From contig NZ_VLKE01000001.1 in assembly GCF_007830265.1 (NCBI RefSeq), forward strand, positions 682,001-746,000: 64,000 nucleotides of DNA. The letters are read 5' to 3'. The notes below the pieces were generated by a model. It had not been told where the DNA came from and searched no databases. It saw only the letters and a list, made by a program, of their open reading frames with translations. Position 1 is the first letter of the stretch; each line of letters opens with the position of its first letter. Positions 36,052 through 44,747 of the stretch are shown here, in pieces. Made by a program: the position numbers and the translations under genes. This stretch comes from Micromonospora olivasterospora (GTDB lineage Bacteria; Actinomycetota; Actinomycetes; Mycobacteriales; Micromonosporaceae).

Positions 36052-36351
36052 TCACCGACCCGACCCGTCACGCAGCCGGCACAGCGCCTCGGTCAGCTCG
36101 CGTGTCGGGCGCTCCACGAGGAAGAGCTTGTCACGGCTGGCCGCGCCGGCCCGCAGCGAGACCGCCGCCGGTCGGACCCCGAGGGCGTCCGCGAGCGCCC
36201 GGCGGGCCGCCTCGGTGGCGCGGCCGTCCACCGGGGGGGCGGTCACGGCGATCACCAGGGCCGGCCCGTGCGGGCCGTCGTGCCGGCCGCCGACCCGGGC
36301 CCGGGCGGCGCCGGGCTTCACCCGTACGGGGATCGTGAGCGTGTCGTCCAT
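36052..36351 (-). CDS. DUF167 (YggU) family protein
   Basis: A 99-residue protein of the DUF167/YggU family. Hallmarks: IPVRVKPGAARARVGG at the N-terminus and APPVDGRATEAARRALADALGV followed by VSLRAGAASRDKLFLVE. The small alpha/beta fold is known from structures; the function is unknown. Its TGA overlaps a GTG that opens a 9-codon frame ending on the start codon of the antiporter. Confidence 0.92.
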   Translation of the reverse strand: MDDTLTIPVRVKPGAARARVGGRHDGPHGPALVIAVTAPPVDGRATEAARRALADALGVRPAAVSLRAGAASRDKLFLVERPTRELTEALCRLRDGSGR

Positions 36352-36357
36352 GGGGCG

Positions 36358-36963
36358 TCAGCGCGGCCGGGTGTCGGCGAGCAGGGACGTGTCCGGCGCG
36401 CAGCGGGCGCACGGGGTGAAGCCCAGCGCCACGGCCTCGGAGACCGGCAGCGCCTCGGCGTCCCGCCCGAGCAGGTGCGGGCAGTCGGCGAGGTGGTAGC
36501 GGGGCCGGCCGTCCACGACGAGGACCTCGGCGTCGAGCCCGGCGACGAGCGCCGCGTCGGCCGGGGACACCCGCAGCGCCGGTGGCTCGTCCGGTGGCTC
36601 GTCCGGGGAGGGAACCTCCGACGTGGCCGCGTGCGTCTCGCCCGCCGGGACCGACGACCCGGGCGGTTGCCGCCACCCAGCGTCGTCGGTGCCGTCTGTC
36701 GCGGGAACGTGCTGGGTCGGGATGTCCGGCCCGGCCTGCCCGGTGCGGCCGGCCGGGGGCCGACGGAACCGGGAGGCGTCGGCGTCGGGCCGCCCGGCGG
36801 CCGCCCGGCTGGCAGCCGCGCGGCGGGCGCCCGCCACCAACGCGAGCGCGGCCAGCAGGCTGGCCGCGATCGAGGTGGTCAGCAGGAGGCTGGAGCCACC
36901 GGCGAGGCCGAACACCAGGAGCGCGACCGCGACGAGGATGAGCAGCAGGCTTGCGACTATCAC
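36358..36963 (-). CDS. Conserved membrane protein with cysteine-rich C-terminal motif
   Basis: A 201-residue protein. Two N-terminal spans (ASLLLILVAVALLVFGLAGG and TSIAASLLAALALVAGA) are followed by a disordered Pro/Asp-rich linker and a C-terminal module reading DAEVLVVDGRPRYHLADCPHL, then VALGFTPCARCAPD. The DCPH...PCxRC pattern (cysteine-histidine-cysteines) looks like a metal-binding or Ada-like fold seen in many actinobacterial proteins of this kind. No function is known. GTG start at 36963; 6 nt separate it from the DUF167 gene. Confidence 0.82.
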   Translation of the reverse strand: MIVASLLLILVAVALLVFGLAGGSSLLLTTSIAASLLAALALVAGARRAAASRAAAGRPDADASRFRRPPAGRTGQAGPDIPTQHVPATDGTDDAGWRQPPGSSVPAGETHAATSEVPSPDEPPDEPPALRVSPADAALVAGLDAEVLVVDGRPRYHLADCPHLLGRDAEALPVSEAVALGFTPCARCAPDTSLLADTRPR

Positions 36964-37018
36964 GCCGGCTCACCCCCGCCGCGTCGATTCAGGTGGTCGC
37001 CGTCGGCGGCCGTCGGAG

Positions 37019-37083
37019 CGACGGCCGCCGGCCCGGCAGGATCAGCGGCCGCACGGCCGCCGGCCCGGCAGGATCAGCGGCCC
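37019..37083 (-). repeat. 32-bp tandem duplication at the wag31 stop
   Basis: The block acggccgccggcccggca(ggatcagcgg) occurs at 37021 and again at 37053 (period 32). The upstream copy on the minus strand contains the wag31 TGA (37076-37074); the other lies just beyond. Each copy can form a GGCCGC...GCGGCC hairpin, so the duplication may double a terminator-like structure. Confidence 0.8.
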
Positions 37084-37877
37084 GACTCCAGCGCGCCCGA
37101 ACGACCGCCGCCGTACGAGCTGGCGAGGCCGGCGGCGGCGAGGCCGTTGCTGCCGCCCACGGCCCGGTTGCCCTCGCTGCGGGTCATCTCGGCCTCGAGG
37201 CCCTGGCCCCGGCCGTCGAGGTCACGCAGCTGGCTCTCCAGGTACGCCTTGAGCCGGGTGCGGTACTCCCGCTCGAACTGCTTGAGCTCCTCGATGTGCT
37301 TCTGCAGCGCGGTGCGCTTGGCGTCCAGGCCGCCCATGGCCTCCTGGTGCCGCTGCCGGGCGTCGCGCTCCAGCGCGTCGGCCTTGGCGCGGGCCTCGCG
37401 GGTGACCTCCTCGGCCTTCGCGCGGGCCTCGGAGAGCAGCTGGTCGGCCTCCCGGCGGGCGTCGGAGACGTGGTCGTCAGCCGTGCGCTGGGCCATCATC
37501 AGCACCCGCAGCGCCTGCTGCTCGCCGTCGCCGCCCGCGGCCGGGCCGCCCTGCGCCCGGACCTGCTCCAGCTCGGCCTGCATCGCGCGGGCGGCCTGCT
37601 CGGCCGCCGCCTTGTCGCGCTGCACCCGGTCGAGCTGCGCCTTGACGTCGTTGAGCTCCGCGGCGAGTCGGGCGTCGCCACCGGGGCCGGCGGGGGCACC
37701 GCCACGGCCACCGCGCTCCACCTGGGCGCGCAGCTCGTTGTTCTCCTCGATCAGACGAGCAAGCTCACGCTCGACCTCGTCCAGGAAGGCGTCGACCTCC
37801 TCCTCGTCATACCCCCGCTTGCCGATCGGCGGCTTTTTGAAGGCGACGTTGTGGACGTCGGCCGGGGTCAGCGGCAT
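37074..37877 (-). CDS. wag31: DivIVA-family polar growth protein Wag31
   Basis: A 267-residue DivIVA/Wag31 homologue that marks negatively curved membrane and directs polar growth and branching in actinobacteria. The N-terminal membrane-binding domain reads [20 protein letters not shown] then [18 protein letters not shown]. Two long coiled coils follow ([40 protein letters not shown]). A Gly/Pro-rich linker separates them. It is the last gene of the extended division cluster, after yggT. The stop codon lies in a 32-bp tandem duplication. Confidence 0.95.
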   Translation of the reverse strand: MPLTPADVHNVAFKKPPIGKRGYDEEEVDAFLDEVERELARLIEENNELRAQVERGGRGGAPAGPGGDARLAAELNDVKAQLDRVQRDKAAAEQAARAMQAELEQVRAQGGPAAGGDGEQQALRVLMMAQRTADDHVSDARREADQLLSEARAKAEEVTREARAKADALERDARQRHQEAMGGLDAKRTALQKHIEELKQFEREYRTRLKAYLESQLRDLDGRGQGLEAEMTRSEGNRAVGGSNGLAAAGLASSYGGGRSGALESGR

Positions 37878-37929
37878 CGGAACTCCTCGGGTCAGTTGCG
37901 GCCGCGTAGCGGGCTGGACCTGCGGGTTC

Positions 37930-38229
37930 TCACCCGAGGATCAGCCCCTTCAACACGAACTCCATCAGCACGAACAGGATAACCAGGAGCACAAGGGAGG
38001 CCAGGTCGATGCTCACGGTACCAATTCGCAGTGGAGGGATCACACGCCTCAACGCCTTCAGAGGCGGATCAGTGACGCTCCACACGGATTCCAGTCCCGC
38101 CGTCGCCGCCCGTCCCGGCTGCCAGCGGCGACCGTACGCGAGGACCGCGCTGAGGACAAACCGGGCCAGGAGGAGGATCAGGAAGACATACAGGATCAGG
38201 TACAGCACTTGCAGCAGGATCGACAACAC
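37930..38229 (-). CDS. YggT family membrane protein
   Basis: A 99-residue YggT-type protein with two hydrophobic segments, [20 protein letters not shown] and [16 protein letters not shown], joined by the family motif [24 protein letters not shown]. In many bacteria it sits between sepF and divIVA, as here, and is thought to support division or osmotic tolerance. Start codon at 38229. Confidence 0.92.
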   Translation of the reverse strand: MLSILLQVLYLILYVFLILLLARFVLSAVLAYGRRWQPGRAATAGLESVWSVTDPPLKALRRVIPPLRIGTVSIDLASLVLLVILFVLMEFVLKGLILG

Positions 38230-38258
38230 AGCAGGCGACGTCCCTCGGTCGGGCGGGT

Positions 38259-38966
38259 CTAACTCAGGCTGAAGAACCCGCCCTCGGCAATCTTGGCCTT
38301 GTCCTCCGCGGTGACCTGGACGTTGGCCGGTGAGAGCAGGAACACCCTGTTGGTCACGCGCTCGATCGTACCGCGCAGGCCGAAAGCCAGCCCGGCGGCG
38401 AAGTCGACCAGTCGGCGCGCATCCGCCTCGTCCATCTCGGTGAGGTTGATGATCACCGGGACTCCGTCGCGGAAGTGCTCCCCGATCGTGCGAGCCTCCC
38501 GGTAGGTGGTCGGGTGCAGCGTGGTGATCTGGTAGCGCTGCTCCTCCTCGGGCGCCACCGCCCGCTCCCGCTGCTGGGCCTGCGGAGCCAGGGCGAGGTT
38601 GTCCCGCGTGTGGTAAGTCAGCGCGCCGGAGCCCTCACCGGCGGAGCCGCGGGTGATCGACCGGACGCTGGACCGCTCCGACCGCTCGGCCCGCTCCGAC
38701 CGCTCGGTCTCGGCCCGATCGGCGTCCAACGGCCGGCTGGCCGAGCGCTCGGTCAGTCGGCCGCGCTCGCCGGCCCGGGGCCGGGGCGCCGGCGGCTCGT
38801 CGGCCTCGTCGTCCTCCTCGTCGGCGAACTCCTCCGCGTACCGGCTGCCCTGCCGGTAGCGCGAGTCGCGGTAGCCACCCTTGTCGTAGCCACCGTCGTC
38901 GTAGGCCCGCTCGTCGTCCTCCTCGACCAGACCGAGCCAGACCCCCGCCTTGCGCAGTGCACCCAT
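38259..38966 (-). CDS. sepF: Cell division protein SepF
   Basis: SepF anchors FtsZ to the membrane and is the main such anchor in actinobacteria lacking FtsA. The 235-residue protein starts [19 protein letters not shown], an amphipathic membrane-binding helix. A charged, Tyr/Arg/Glu-rich linker follows ([20 protein letters not shown] and [16 protein letters not shown]). The C-terminal core reads [55 protein letters not shown] at 38966 with AAGGGCGCGGGG upstream. Confidence 0.95.
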   Translation of the reverse strand: MGALRKAGVWLGLVEEDDERAYDDGGYDKGGYRDSRYRQGSRYAEEFADEEDDEADEPPAPRPRAGERGRLTERSASRPLDADRAETERSERAERSERSSVRSITRGSAGEGSGALTYHTRDNLALAPQAQQRERAVAPEEEQRYQITTLHPTTYREARTIGEHFRDGVPVIINLTEMDEADARRLVDFAAGLAFGLRGTIERVTNRVFLLSPANVQVTAEDKAKIAEGGFFSLS

Positions 38967-39162
38967 CCCCGCGCCCTTCCCGTCCGCCGTGCGGCACGCG
39001 CCCCCGTCGTGCCGTGTCGCTTCTCGCGAGTGGACATCTGGTGCCCACCGGACCGGAACGGCAATCCCCCGGCCCGCGTTTCGCGGTCGCGAGCCGTGCC
39101 CCTCGACGTCGGGACGCCGTTCCTGAAACAACACTGATGTAATTTGCCTTCTCGCGGTCAGG

Positions 39163-39909
39163 CTACCGCAGCGTGGAACGCATTCCGAGCAACGCGCTGC
39201 CGACGCGGACATGTGTCGCGCCGTACGTGATCGCGGCCTCCAGGTCCCCGCTCATCCCGGCGGACAGCGCCGCGGCCTCCGGGTGGACCGCCCGGAACCC
39301 GCGCGCCACCTCGGCCAGCCGGCCGAACGCCCGCTCCGGCTCCCAGCCCAGCGGCGCCACCGCCATCAGCCCGGCCAGCCGCAGCCCGTCGGCACCGGCC
39401 ACCACCTCGGCCACCGGGCCCAGCCCGGTGTCCGGGTCGGCGGAGTCGGCCAGCGCGCCGCCCCGGGCCGGGTCGCCGTCGATGCTGACCTGGACCAGCA
39501 CGTCCAGCGGCCGGTCCCGGCCGGCCACCGCCGCGGCGTCGAGCGCCCGGGCCAGGCGGACGCTGTCGACCGACTGGACGACGTCGGCGTACCGGACGAC
39601 CGAGCGGCACTTGTTGCGCTGCAACTGGCCGATGAAGTGCCACCGCGGGGCCGCCCCCGCGGTGGTCACCTCGGCGGCCTTGCCGGCAGCCTCCCGGTCG
39701 CGGTTCTCCCCCACGTCGGTGACCCCGAGGCTCGCCAGCGCGAGCACGTCGGAGGCCGGGTAGGTCTTGGTCACCGCGATCATGACGACCTCGGAGCGGT
39801 CCCGGCCGGCGGCCGAGCAGGCGTCGGCGATCCGGGCCCGGACCCGGGCCAGCCCGGCCGCCAGTTCGGCGCGGCGGTCCGGGCGGACCGACGGGTGCGC
39901 GTCCGTCAT
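39163..39909 (-). CDS. YggS family PLP homeostasis protein
   Basis: A 248-residue PLP-binding alanine-racemase-fold protein without catalysis, involved in PLP homeostasis. Family signs: the PLP lysine in [76 protein letters not shown] and [10 protein letters not shown]. It is 8 nt after ftsZ, its common position in actinobacteria. ATG at 39909. Confidence 0.94.
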   Translation of the reverse strand: MTDAHPSVRPDRRAELAAGLARVRARIADACSAAGRDRSEVVMIAVTKTYPASDVLALASLGVTDVGENRDREAAGKAAEVTTAGAAPRWHFIGQLQRNKCRSVVRYADVVQSVDSVRLARALDAAAVAGRDRPLDVLVQVSIDGDPARGGALADSADPDTGLGPVAEVVAGADGLRLAGLMAVAPLGWEPERAFGRLAEVARGFRAVHPEAAALSAGMSGDLEAAITYGATHVRVGSALLGMRSTLR

Positions 39910-39917
39910 CGGGATGG

Positions 39918-41033
39918 TCAGGATCCGTTCTTGAGGAAGTCGGGCACGTCGACGTCGTCGAACAGCACCCGGCGCGGCGACTGGGTCGGCGCCGGCATGG
40001 TCGTCTGCGGCGGCACCGCCGGGGCGGGCTGGGCCGGCTGGTTCTGGTTGCTCTTGCGGCCCGACTCGGCCGCCTTGTACGCCGGCGCGCCGCCGTCGAA
40101 GCCGGCGGCGATGACGGTGACCCGCACCTCGTCGCCGAGGGCGTCGTCGATGACCGCGCCGAAGATGATGTTGGCGTCCGGGTGGGCCGCGTCGGTGACC
40201 AGCTGGGCCGCGTCGTTGATCTCGAACAGTCCGAGGTCGGAACCGCCGGCGATGGACAGCAGCACGCCGCGCGCGCCGTCCATGCTCTGCTCCAGCAGCG
40301 GGCTGGAGATCGCCGCCTCGGCCGCCTCGACCGCGCGGTTCTCCCCCCGGGCGCTGCCGATGCCCATCAGGGCGCTGCCCGCGCCGCTCATCACACTCTT
40401 GACGTCGGCGAAGTCCAGGTTGATCAGACCCGGGGTGGTGATCAGGTCGGTGATGCCCTGGACACCGGAGAGGAGCACCTGGTCGGCCGTGCGGAACGCG
40501 TCCATCATGCTGATGTTGCGGTCGCCGAGGGCGAGCAGCCGGTCGTTGGGGATCACGATGAGCGTGTCGCACTGGTTGCGCAGCTCGTCTATCCCGGCCT
40601 CCGCCTGCACCTGCCGGCGCTTGCCCTCGAACGAGAACGGCCGGGTGACCACGCCGATGGTCAGCGCGCCGAGCTTGCGGGCGATGTTGGCCACCACCGG
40701 GGCGCCGCCCGTGCCCGTGCCGCCACCCTCGCCGCACGTCACGAAGACCATGTCGGCGCCCTTGAGCACCTCCTCGATCTCGTCGCGGTGGTCCTCGGCG
40801 GCGTTCTTGCCGACGTCCGGGTTGGCGCCCGCGCCGAGCCCGCGGGTCAGCTCGCGGCCGACGTCCAGCTTGACGTCGGCGTCGCTCATCAGCAGCGCCT
40901 GCGCGTCGGTGTTGATCGCGATGAACTCGACGCCCTTGAGCCCAACCTCGATCATCCGGTTGACGGCGTTGACGCCGCCGCCCCCGATGCCGACGACCTT
41001 GATGACCGCCAGGTAGTTGTGCGGAGGTGTCAT
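39918..41033 (-). CDS. ftsZ: Cell division protein FtsZ
   Basis: The tubulin-like GTPase that forms the division ring. The 371-residue protein starts [20 protein letters not shown]. The GTP-binding tubulin signature is [14 protein letters not shown]; the catalytic T7 loop is in [14 protein letters not shown] Pro/Gln-rich linker leads to the conserved C-terminal peptide [13 protein letters not shown] that binds SepF. The ATG at 41033 follows AAGGGAAAGGACCGGAG. It has its own promoter region upstream, 276 nt from ftsQ. Confidence 0.98.
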   Translation of the reverse strand: MTPPHNYLAVIKVVGIGGGGVNAVNRMIEVGLKGVEFIAINTDAQALLMSDADVKLDVGRELTRGLGAGANPDVGKNAAEDHRDEIEEVLKGADMVFVTCGEGGGTGTGGAPVVANIARKLGALTIGVVTRPFSFEGKRRQVQAEAGIDELRNQCDTLIVIPNDRLLALGDRNISMMDAFRTADQVLLSGVQGITDLITTPGLINLDFADVKSVMSGAGSALMGIGSARGENRAVEAAEAAISSPLLEQSMDGARGVLLSIAGGSDLGLFEINDAAQLVTDAAHPDANIIFGAVIDDALGDEVRVTVIAAGFDGGAPAYKAAESGRKSNQNQPAQPAPAVPPQTTMPAPTQSPRRVLFDDVDVPDFLKNGS

Positions 41034-41140
41034 CTCCGGTCCTTTCCCTTCGAGATTGGCATGGGCCGACCCCACACGGCTTGGCCAGACCAGCGTCGCC
41101 GGCCGCGACTCCCCAGAGAGACCGAGAGCCGAACCCTCAC

Positions 41141-41169
41141 CCTCTACTAGAGGCCTACAGTTATGTCAA
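41141..41169 (-). promoter_or_regulatory. ftsZ promoter
   Basis: On the minus strand TTGACA (41169-41164) is followed by a 17-nt spacer and TAGAGG (41146-41141), a good match to the vegetative consensus. It lies about 110 nt upstream of the ftsZ ATG in the 276-bp gap after ftsQ. The rest of that gap (41170-41309) shows nothing I can name. Confidence 0.7.
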
Positions 41170-41309
41170 CTACTGATCCTCTTCCGGGCAACGTAAGCGG
41201 CCCCACGCCCGGAGCCAAGGACCCGCTCGGCGTGTCGCCGCCGGAGAGGGCCACGCCTCACTTCCCAATCCGCGCACCGCCCACACCCGGCCGTCCGCTG
41301 ACCCGCGGA

Positions 41310-42125
41310 TCACTTGAACGTGACCACGTCCGGCGCGCTGACGTCGATGGTGTCGGCCTGGCGACCGAGCAGGGCGGTGGCCACCCGCGCCTTGTCCCCG
41401 CTCCGGGTGGCGTCGCCCCAGACCACGGTCCGGCCGCCCGGCAGCCGCAGGCTGATCCGGGCCAGTCCCTCGACGGTGACCTCGACGAGCCCGTCGCGCA
41501 GCTGCGGGGTGAGCGCCGCCAGCACCTCCAGCCCGGCCCGGGTGCCCGGGTCCTTCGGGCCCGGCCGGGCGACCCGCACCACCGGCAGGCCGCCGGGCCG
41601 CTCCGCCACGGTCCGGAAGACCACCCCGGACCGGTCCACCACGGCGAACCGGCCGCCCTGCGGCACCACCGCCACCGGCGTGCGCTCCACCACGCGTACC
41701 ACCAGGGCGTCGGGCCAGTCCCGCGACACGGTGGCCCGTTCCACGGCGGCGAGCCGGCCGACGCGCCGGGCGGTGGCCGCCAGGTCCACCCGGGCCAGCG
41801 GGTAGTCGTCCGGTACCGCGGCGGCCTCCCGGACGTCGACCGGGGTCACCAGCTTCGCGCCCTCCACCCGGACCTCGCGCACCCCGAACAGGCCCGTGCC
41901 CAGCACCGTCCAGGCGACCAGCGCGCCCAGGGCGAGCACCCCGGCGACCACCGCCCAGGGCAGCGCGGCGCGCATCCGGCGCTGCCGGGCCCGGGCCATG
42001 AACCGGCGGGTGGACGGTGGCACGGCGTCCCGGCCGGCCCGGACCAGCTGCCAGCGCCGCGCCGGCCCGCGCCGGCCGCCGGGGTCCGCGCCGGCGGTGC
42101 GGCCGCGCGCCGGACCCGGGCTCAT
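41310..42125 (-). CDS. ftsQ: Cell division protein FtsQ
   Basis: A bitopic divisome protein of 271 residues. The basic N-terminus ends in MARARQRRMRAALPWAVVAG, one membrane span (AVVAGVLALGALVAWTVLG) follows, then the POTRA domain (GVREVRVEGAKLVTPVDVREA) and the beta domain (AVERATVSRDWPDALVVRVVERTPVAVV). The ATG at 42125 overlaps the murC TGA (ATGA). The C-terminus VSAPDVVTFK is typical of the family in actinobacteria. Confidence 0.94.
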   Translation of the reverse strand: MSPGPARGRTAGADPGGRRGPARRWQLVRAGRDAVPPSTRRFMARARQRRMRAALPWAVVAGVLALGALVAWTVLGTGLFGVREVRVEGAKLVTPVDVREAAAVPDDYPLARVDLAATARRVGRLAAVERATVSRDWPDALVVRVVERTPVAVVPQGGRFAVVDRSGVVFRTVAERPGGLPVVRVARPGPKDPGTRAGLEVLAALTPQLRDGLVEVTVEGLARISLRLPGGRTVVWGDATRSGDKARVATALLGRQADTIDVSAPDVVTFK

Positions 42126-43603
42126 CCGGCGGTGGCCGCCGTGCCGTCCGCGTCGCCGGTGGCGCCGACGCCGGCGGCGTCCCCGGTGCGGGCGAGCAGG
42201 GCGTCGAGCAGCTGGTCGCCCATCAGCGAGATCGGCGGGGCGCCCATGGTCACCACCACATCGCCGGGGCGCGCCCGGCGGGCCACCTCGACCGGGGCGT
42301 CCTCCCAGGACTCCACGAAGACCTTCCGCTCCGCCGGCAGCGGCACCGCCTCGACCAGCGCGGCCGACCCCTCCCCGGGCGCCCGCAGCTCGCCGGGGCC
42401 GAAGACCTCCAGCAGCACCAGCTCGTCGGCGATACCCAGCGCCGCGGCGATCTCCGCCTGGAGGTCGCGGGTGCGGTAGAGCCGGTACGGCTGGAACACC
42501 ACGATCAGCCGGCCGTCGCCGGCCACCTCGCGCAGCGTCTGCAACGCCAGCGTCATGGAGGTCGGATGGTAGGCGTACTCGTCGTAGACCAGCACGCCGT
42601 CCGCGACGCCCTTGCGCTCGAAGCGCCGGCGCACGCCGGGGAAGACCGCCAGCGCGGCCTCGGCCGCCTCCACCGGCAGCCCGAGCAGGTACGCCGCCAG
42701 CACCGCCGAGGCGCTGTTGAGGCCCATGTGCCGCCCCGGCACCGGCAGCCGGATCTCGCCCAGCGACCGGCCGTCGATCTCGGCCAGGTAGCGGACGCCC
42801 TGCGCGGAGGAGACCATCTCGCTCAGCCGCAGGTCCGCGTCGGGCGACTCGCCGTACGTGTGCACCCGGCGGCCCTCGGCGCGCAGCGTCTCGGCCAGCC
42901 GCCGCCCGCCCGGGTCGTCCGCGCAGGTGATGACGTACCCGTCGGGGTCGGTGAGCCGGGCGAAGTCGGCGAACGCCGCCTCCAGCGTGGCCAGGTCGCC
43001 GTACGTGTTGAGGTGGTCGGCCTCGATGTTGGTGATGATCGAGACGTACGGGCGGTAGATCAGGAACGAGCGGTCGCTCTCGTCCGCCTCGACCACGAAG
43101 TGCTCGCCGGTGCCGTGGTGGGCCCCCGAGCCGACCTCGGAGATCTCCCCGCCGATCACGAAGGACGGGTCGGCCCCGGCCTGCTGGAGCACCATCGTGA
43201 CCATCGAGGTGGTGGTGGTCTTGCCGTGCGTGCCGGCGACCGCCACCGTCCGGCGGCCGGTCATCGCCGCCGCGAGGGCCTCGGAGCGGTGCAGCACCCG
43301 CAGCCCCCGCCGGCGCGCCTCGACCATCTCCAGGTGGTCCTGCGGGATCGCCGAGGAGTACACGACCGTGTCCACGCCGTCCAGGTTGGACGCCTCGTGG
43401 CTCATGTGGATCGTGCCGCCCAGGGCGCGCAGGCCGGCCAGCGACGGCCACTCCCGCAGCTCGCTGCCGGAGACCGGCAGGCGCCGGGTGAGGAAGAGCC
43501 GGGCCAGCCCGCTCATGCCGACGCCGCCGACCCCGATCAGGTGGATCCGGCCCAGGTCCTCGGCGGTCAGGGTGCCGGCCGGGGTGAACTGCGCGGTGTT
43601 CAT
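42122..43603 (-). CDS. murC: UDP-N-acetylmuramate-L-alanine ligase
   Basis: MurC adds L-Ala to UDP-MurNAc. The 493-residue Mur ligase has the N-terminal GRIHLIGVGGVGMSGLARLF, the P-loop VAVAGTHGKTTTTSMV, EADESDRSFL, NIEADHLNTYGD and the C-terminal domain motif VYDEYAYHPTSMTLALQ. It lies between murG and ftsQ, as usual when murC is inside the cluster. The C-terminal tail is Ala/Gly-rich. ATG at 43603. Confidence 0.97.
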   Translation of the reverse strand: MNTAQFTPAGTLTAEDLGRIHLIGVGGVGMSGLARLFLTRRLPVSGSELREWPSLAGLRALGGTIHMSHEASNLDGVDTVVYSSAIPQDHLEMVEARRRGLRVLHRSEALAAAMTGRRTVAVAGTHGKTTTTSMVTMVLQQAGADPSFVIGGEISEVGSGAHHGTGEHFVVEADESDRSFLIYRPYVSIITNIEADHLNTYGDLATLEAAFADFARLTDPDGYVITCADDPGGRRLAETLRAEGRRVHTYGESPDADLRLSEMVSSAQGVRYLAEIDGRSLGEIRLPVPGRHMGLNSASAVLAAYLLGLPVEAAEAALAVFPGVRRRFERKGVADGVLVYDEYAYHPTSMTLALQTLREVAGDGRLIVVFQPYRLYRTRDLQAEIAAALGIADELVLLEVFGPGELRAPGEGSAALVEAVPLPAERKVFVESWEDAPVEVARRARPGDVVVTMGAPPISLMGDQLLDALLARTGDAAGVGATGDADGTAATAG

Positions 43604-43640
43604 GACGGGTACCTTCCGGCCTCGACGGTCGCCCTGGTCC

Positions 43641-44747
43641 TCATCGGGCCACCGCCTCGTAGACGTAGTTCAGCAGCGCCTCGTCGCCGTCGCGGCGCCC
43701 GTACGCGGCCGCGGCGGCGCCCATCGCGGCCAGCCGGTGCCGGTCGCGGACCAGCGGGATGACCGTCCGCTCCAGCCAGTCCGGGGTCAGCTCGGCGTCG
43801 TCGACGATCAGCCCGCCGCCGGCCTCCACCACGGGCAGCGCGTTGCGCTTCTGCTCCTGGTTGCTGTGCGGGTACGGCACGTAGATGGTGGGCAGCCCGA
43901 TCGCGGCCACCTCGGCGCAGGTCATCGCGCCACCCCGGCCGAGCATCAGGTCGGCGGCGGCGTAGCCGAGCTCCATCTGGGACAGATACGGCAGGGTCAC
44001 GTACGGCACGGGCAGGTCGGTGGGGACCGGTACCGGCTCGTTGCGGGCGCCCATCACGTGCAGCACCTGCACGCCGTTGCGGGCCAGCTCCTTCGCCGCG
44101 CCCGCCACGGCGAGGTTGATCGACCGCGCGCCCTGCGAGCCGCCGGCGACGAAGAGCACCGGCAGGTCGGGGCGCAGCCCGAAGTGGGCCCGCGCGGCGG
44201 CGGCGTTGGCGGCCCGGTCCAGCCCGGCGATGCCCCGGCGCAGCGGCACGCCGACCACCCGCGCGTCGCGCAGCGACTCGGCCTGCGCCGGCTGGTGCGG
44301 GAAGCCGACCGCGACGTGCTTGGTGAACTTCATCCCGAGCCGGTTGGCCACCCCCGGCGGCACGTTCACCTCGTGGATGACGATCGGCAGCTCGCGCCGC
44401 CAGGCGGCGAGGTAGCCGGGCACCGAGACGTACCCGCCGAAGCCCACGACCGCGTCGGCCCGCACCTCGTCGATCACCTTGCCCGCGGCGCGGGCGGCCT
44501 TCCACATCCGGTCCGGGGTGCGGACCAGGCTCATGTTCACCGACCGGGGCAGCTGGTACGCGGGGATCTGCCGCAGGTCGTAGCCGGCCGGCGGGATCAG
44601 CTCGTTCTCCAGGCCCCTCGGTGTGCCGAGGCAGGTGATCCGGACGCCCGGGTCGTGTCGGCGCAGGCAGTCGGCGAAGGCGAGCAGCGGGTAGATGTGG
44701 CCACCCGTACCCCCTCCGCAGAGCACCACCGAACGCAGCGGACCCAT
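43641..44747 (-). CDS. murG: UDP-GlcNAc:lipid I GlcNAc transferase
   Basis: MurG converts lipid I to lipid II on the cytosolic face of the membrane. The 368-residue GT28 enzyme shows the glycine-rich VVLCGGGTGGHIYPLLA, VGFGGYVSVPGYLAAW, HEVNVPPGVANRLG, FVAGGSQGARSIN, LGRGGAMTCAEVAAIGLP and PYPHSNQEQKRNA. The ATG at 44747 overlaps the last base of the ftsW TGA (TGATG), with GAGAGGAGACG upstream. Confidence 0.97.
   Translation of the reverse strand: MGPLRSVVLCGGGTGGHIYPLLAFADCLRRHDPGVRITCLGTPRGLENELIPPAGYDLRQIPAYQLPRSVNMSLVRTPDRMWKAARAAGKVIDEVRADAVVGFGGYVSVPGYLAAWRRELPIVIHEVNVPPGVANRLGMKFTKHVAVGFPHQPAQAESLRDARVVGVPLRRGIAGLDRAANAAAARAHFGLRPDLPVLFVAGGSQGARSINLAVAGAAKELARNGVQVLHVMGARNEPVPVPTDLPVPYVTLPYLSQMELGYAAADLMLGRGGAMTCAEVAAIGLPTIYVPYPHSNQEQKRNALPVVEAGGGLIVDDAELTPDWLERTVIPLVRDRHRLAAMGAAAAAYGRRDGDEALLNYVYEAVAR

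Noticed and set aside
39119-39160. AT-rich patch with ACACTGATGTAAT upstream of sepF as a named operator.
   Set aside because: It looks like a promoter element, but I could not match it to a known regulator site or a -35/-10 pair with proper spacing.
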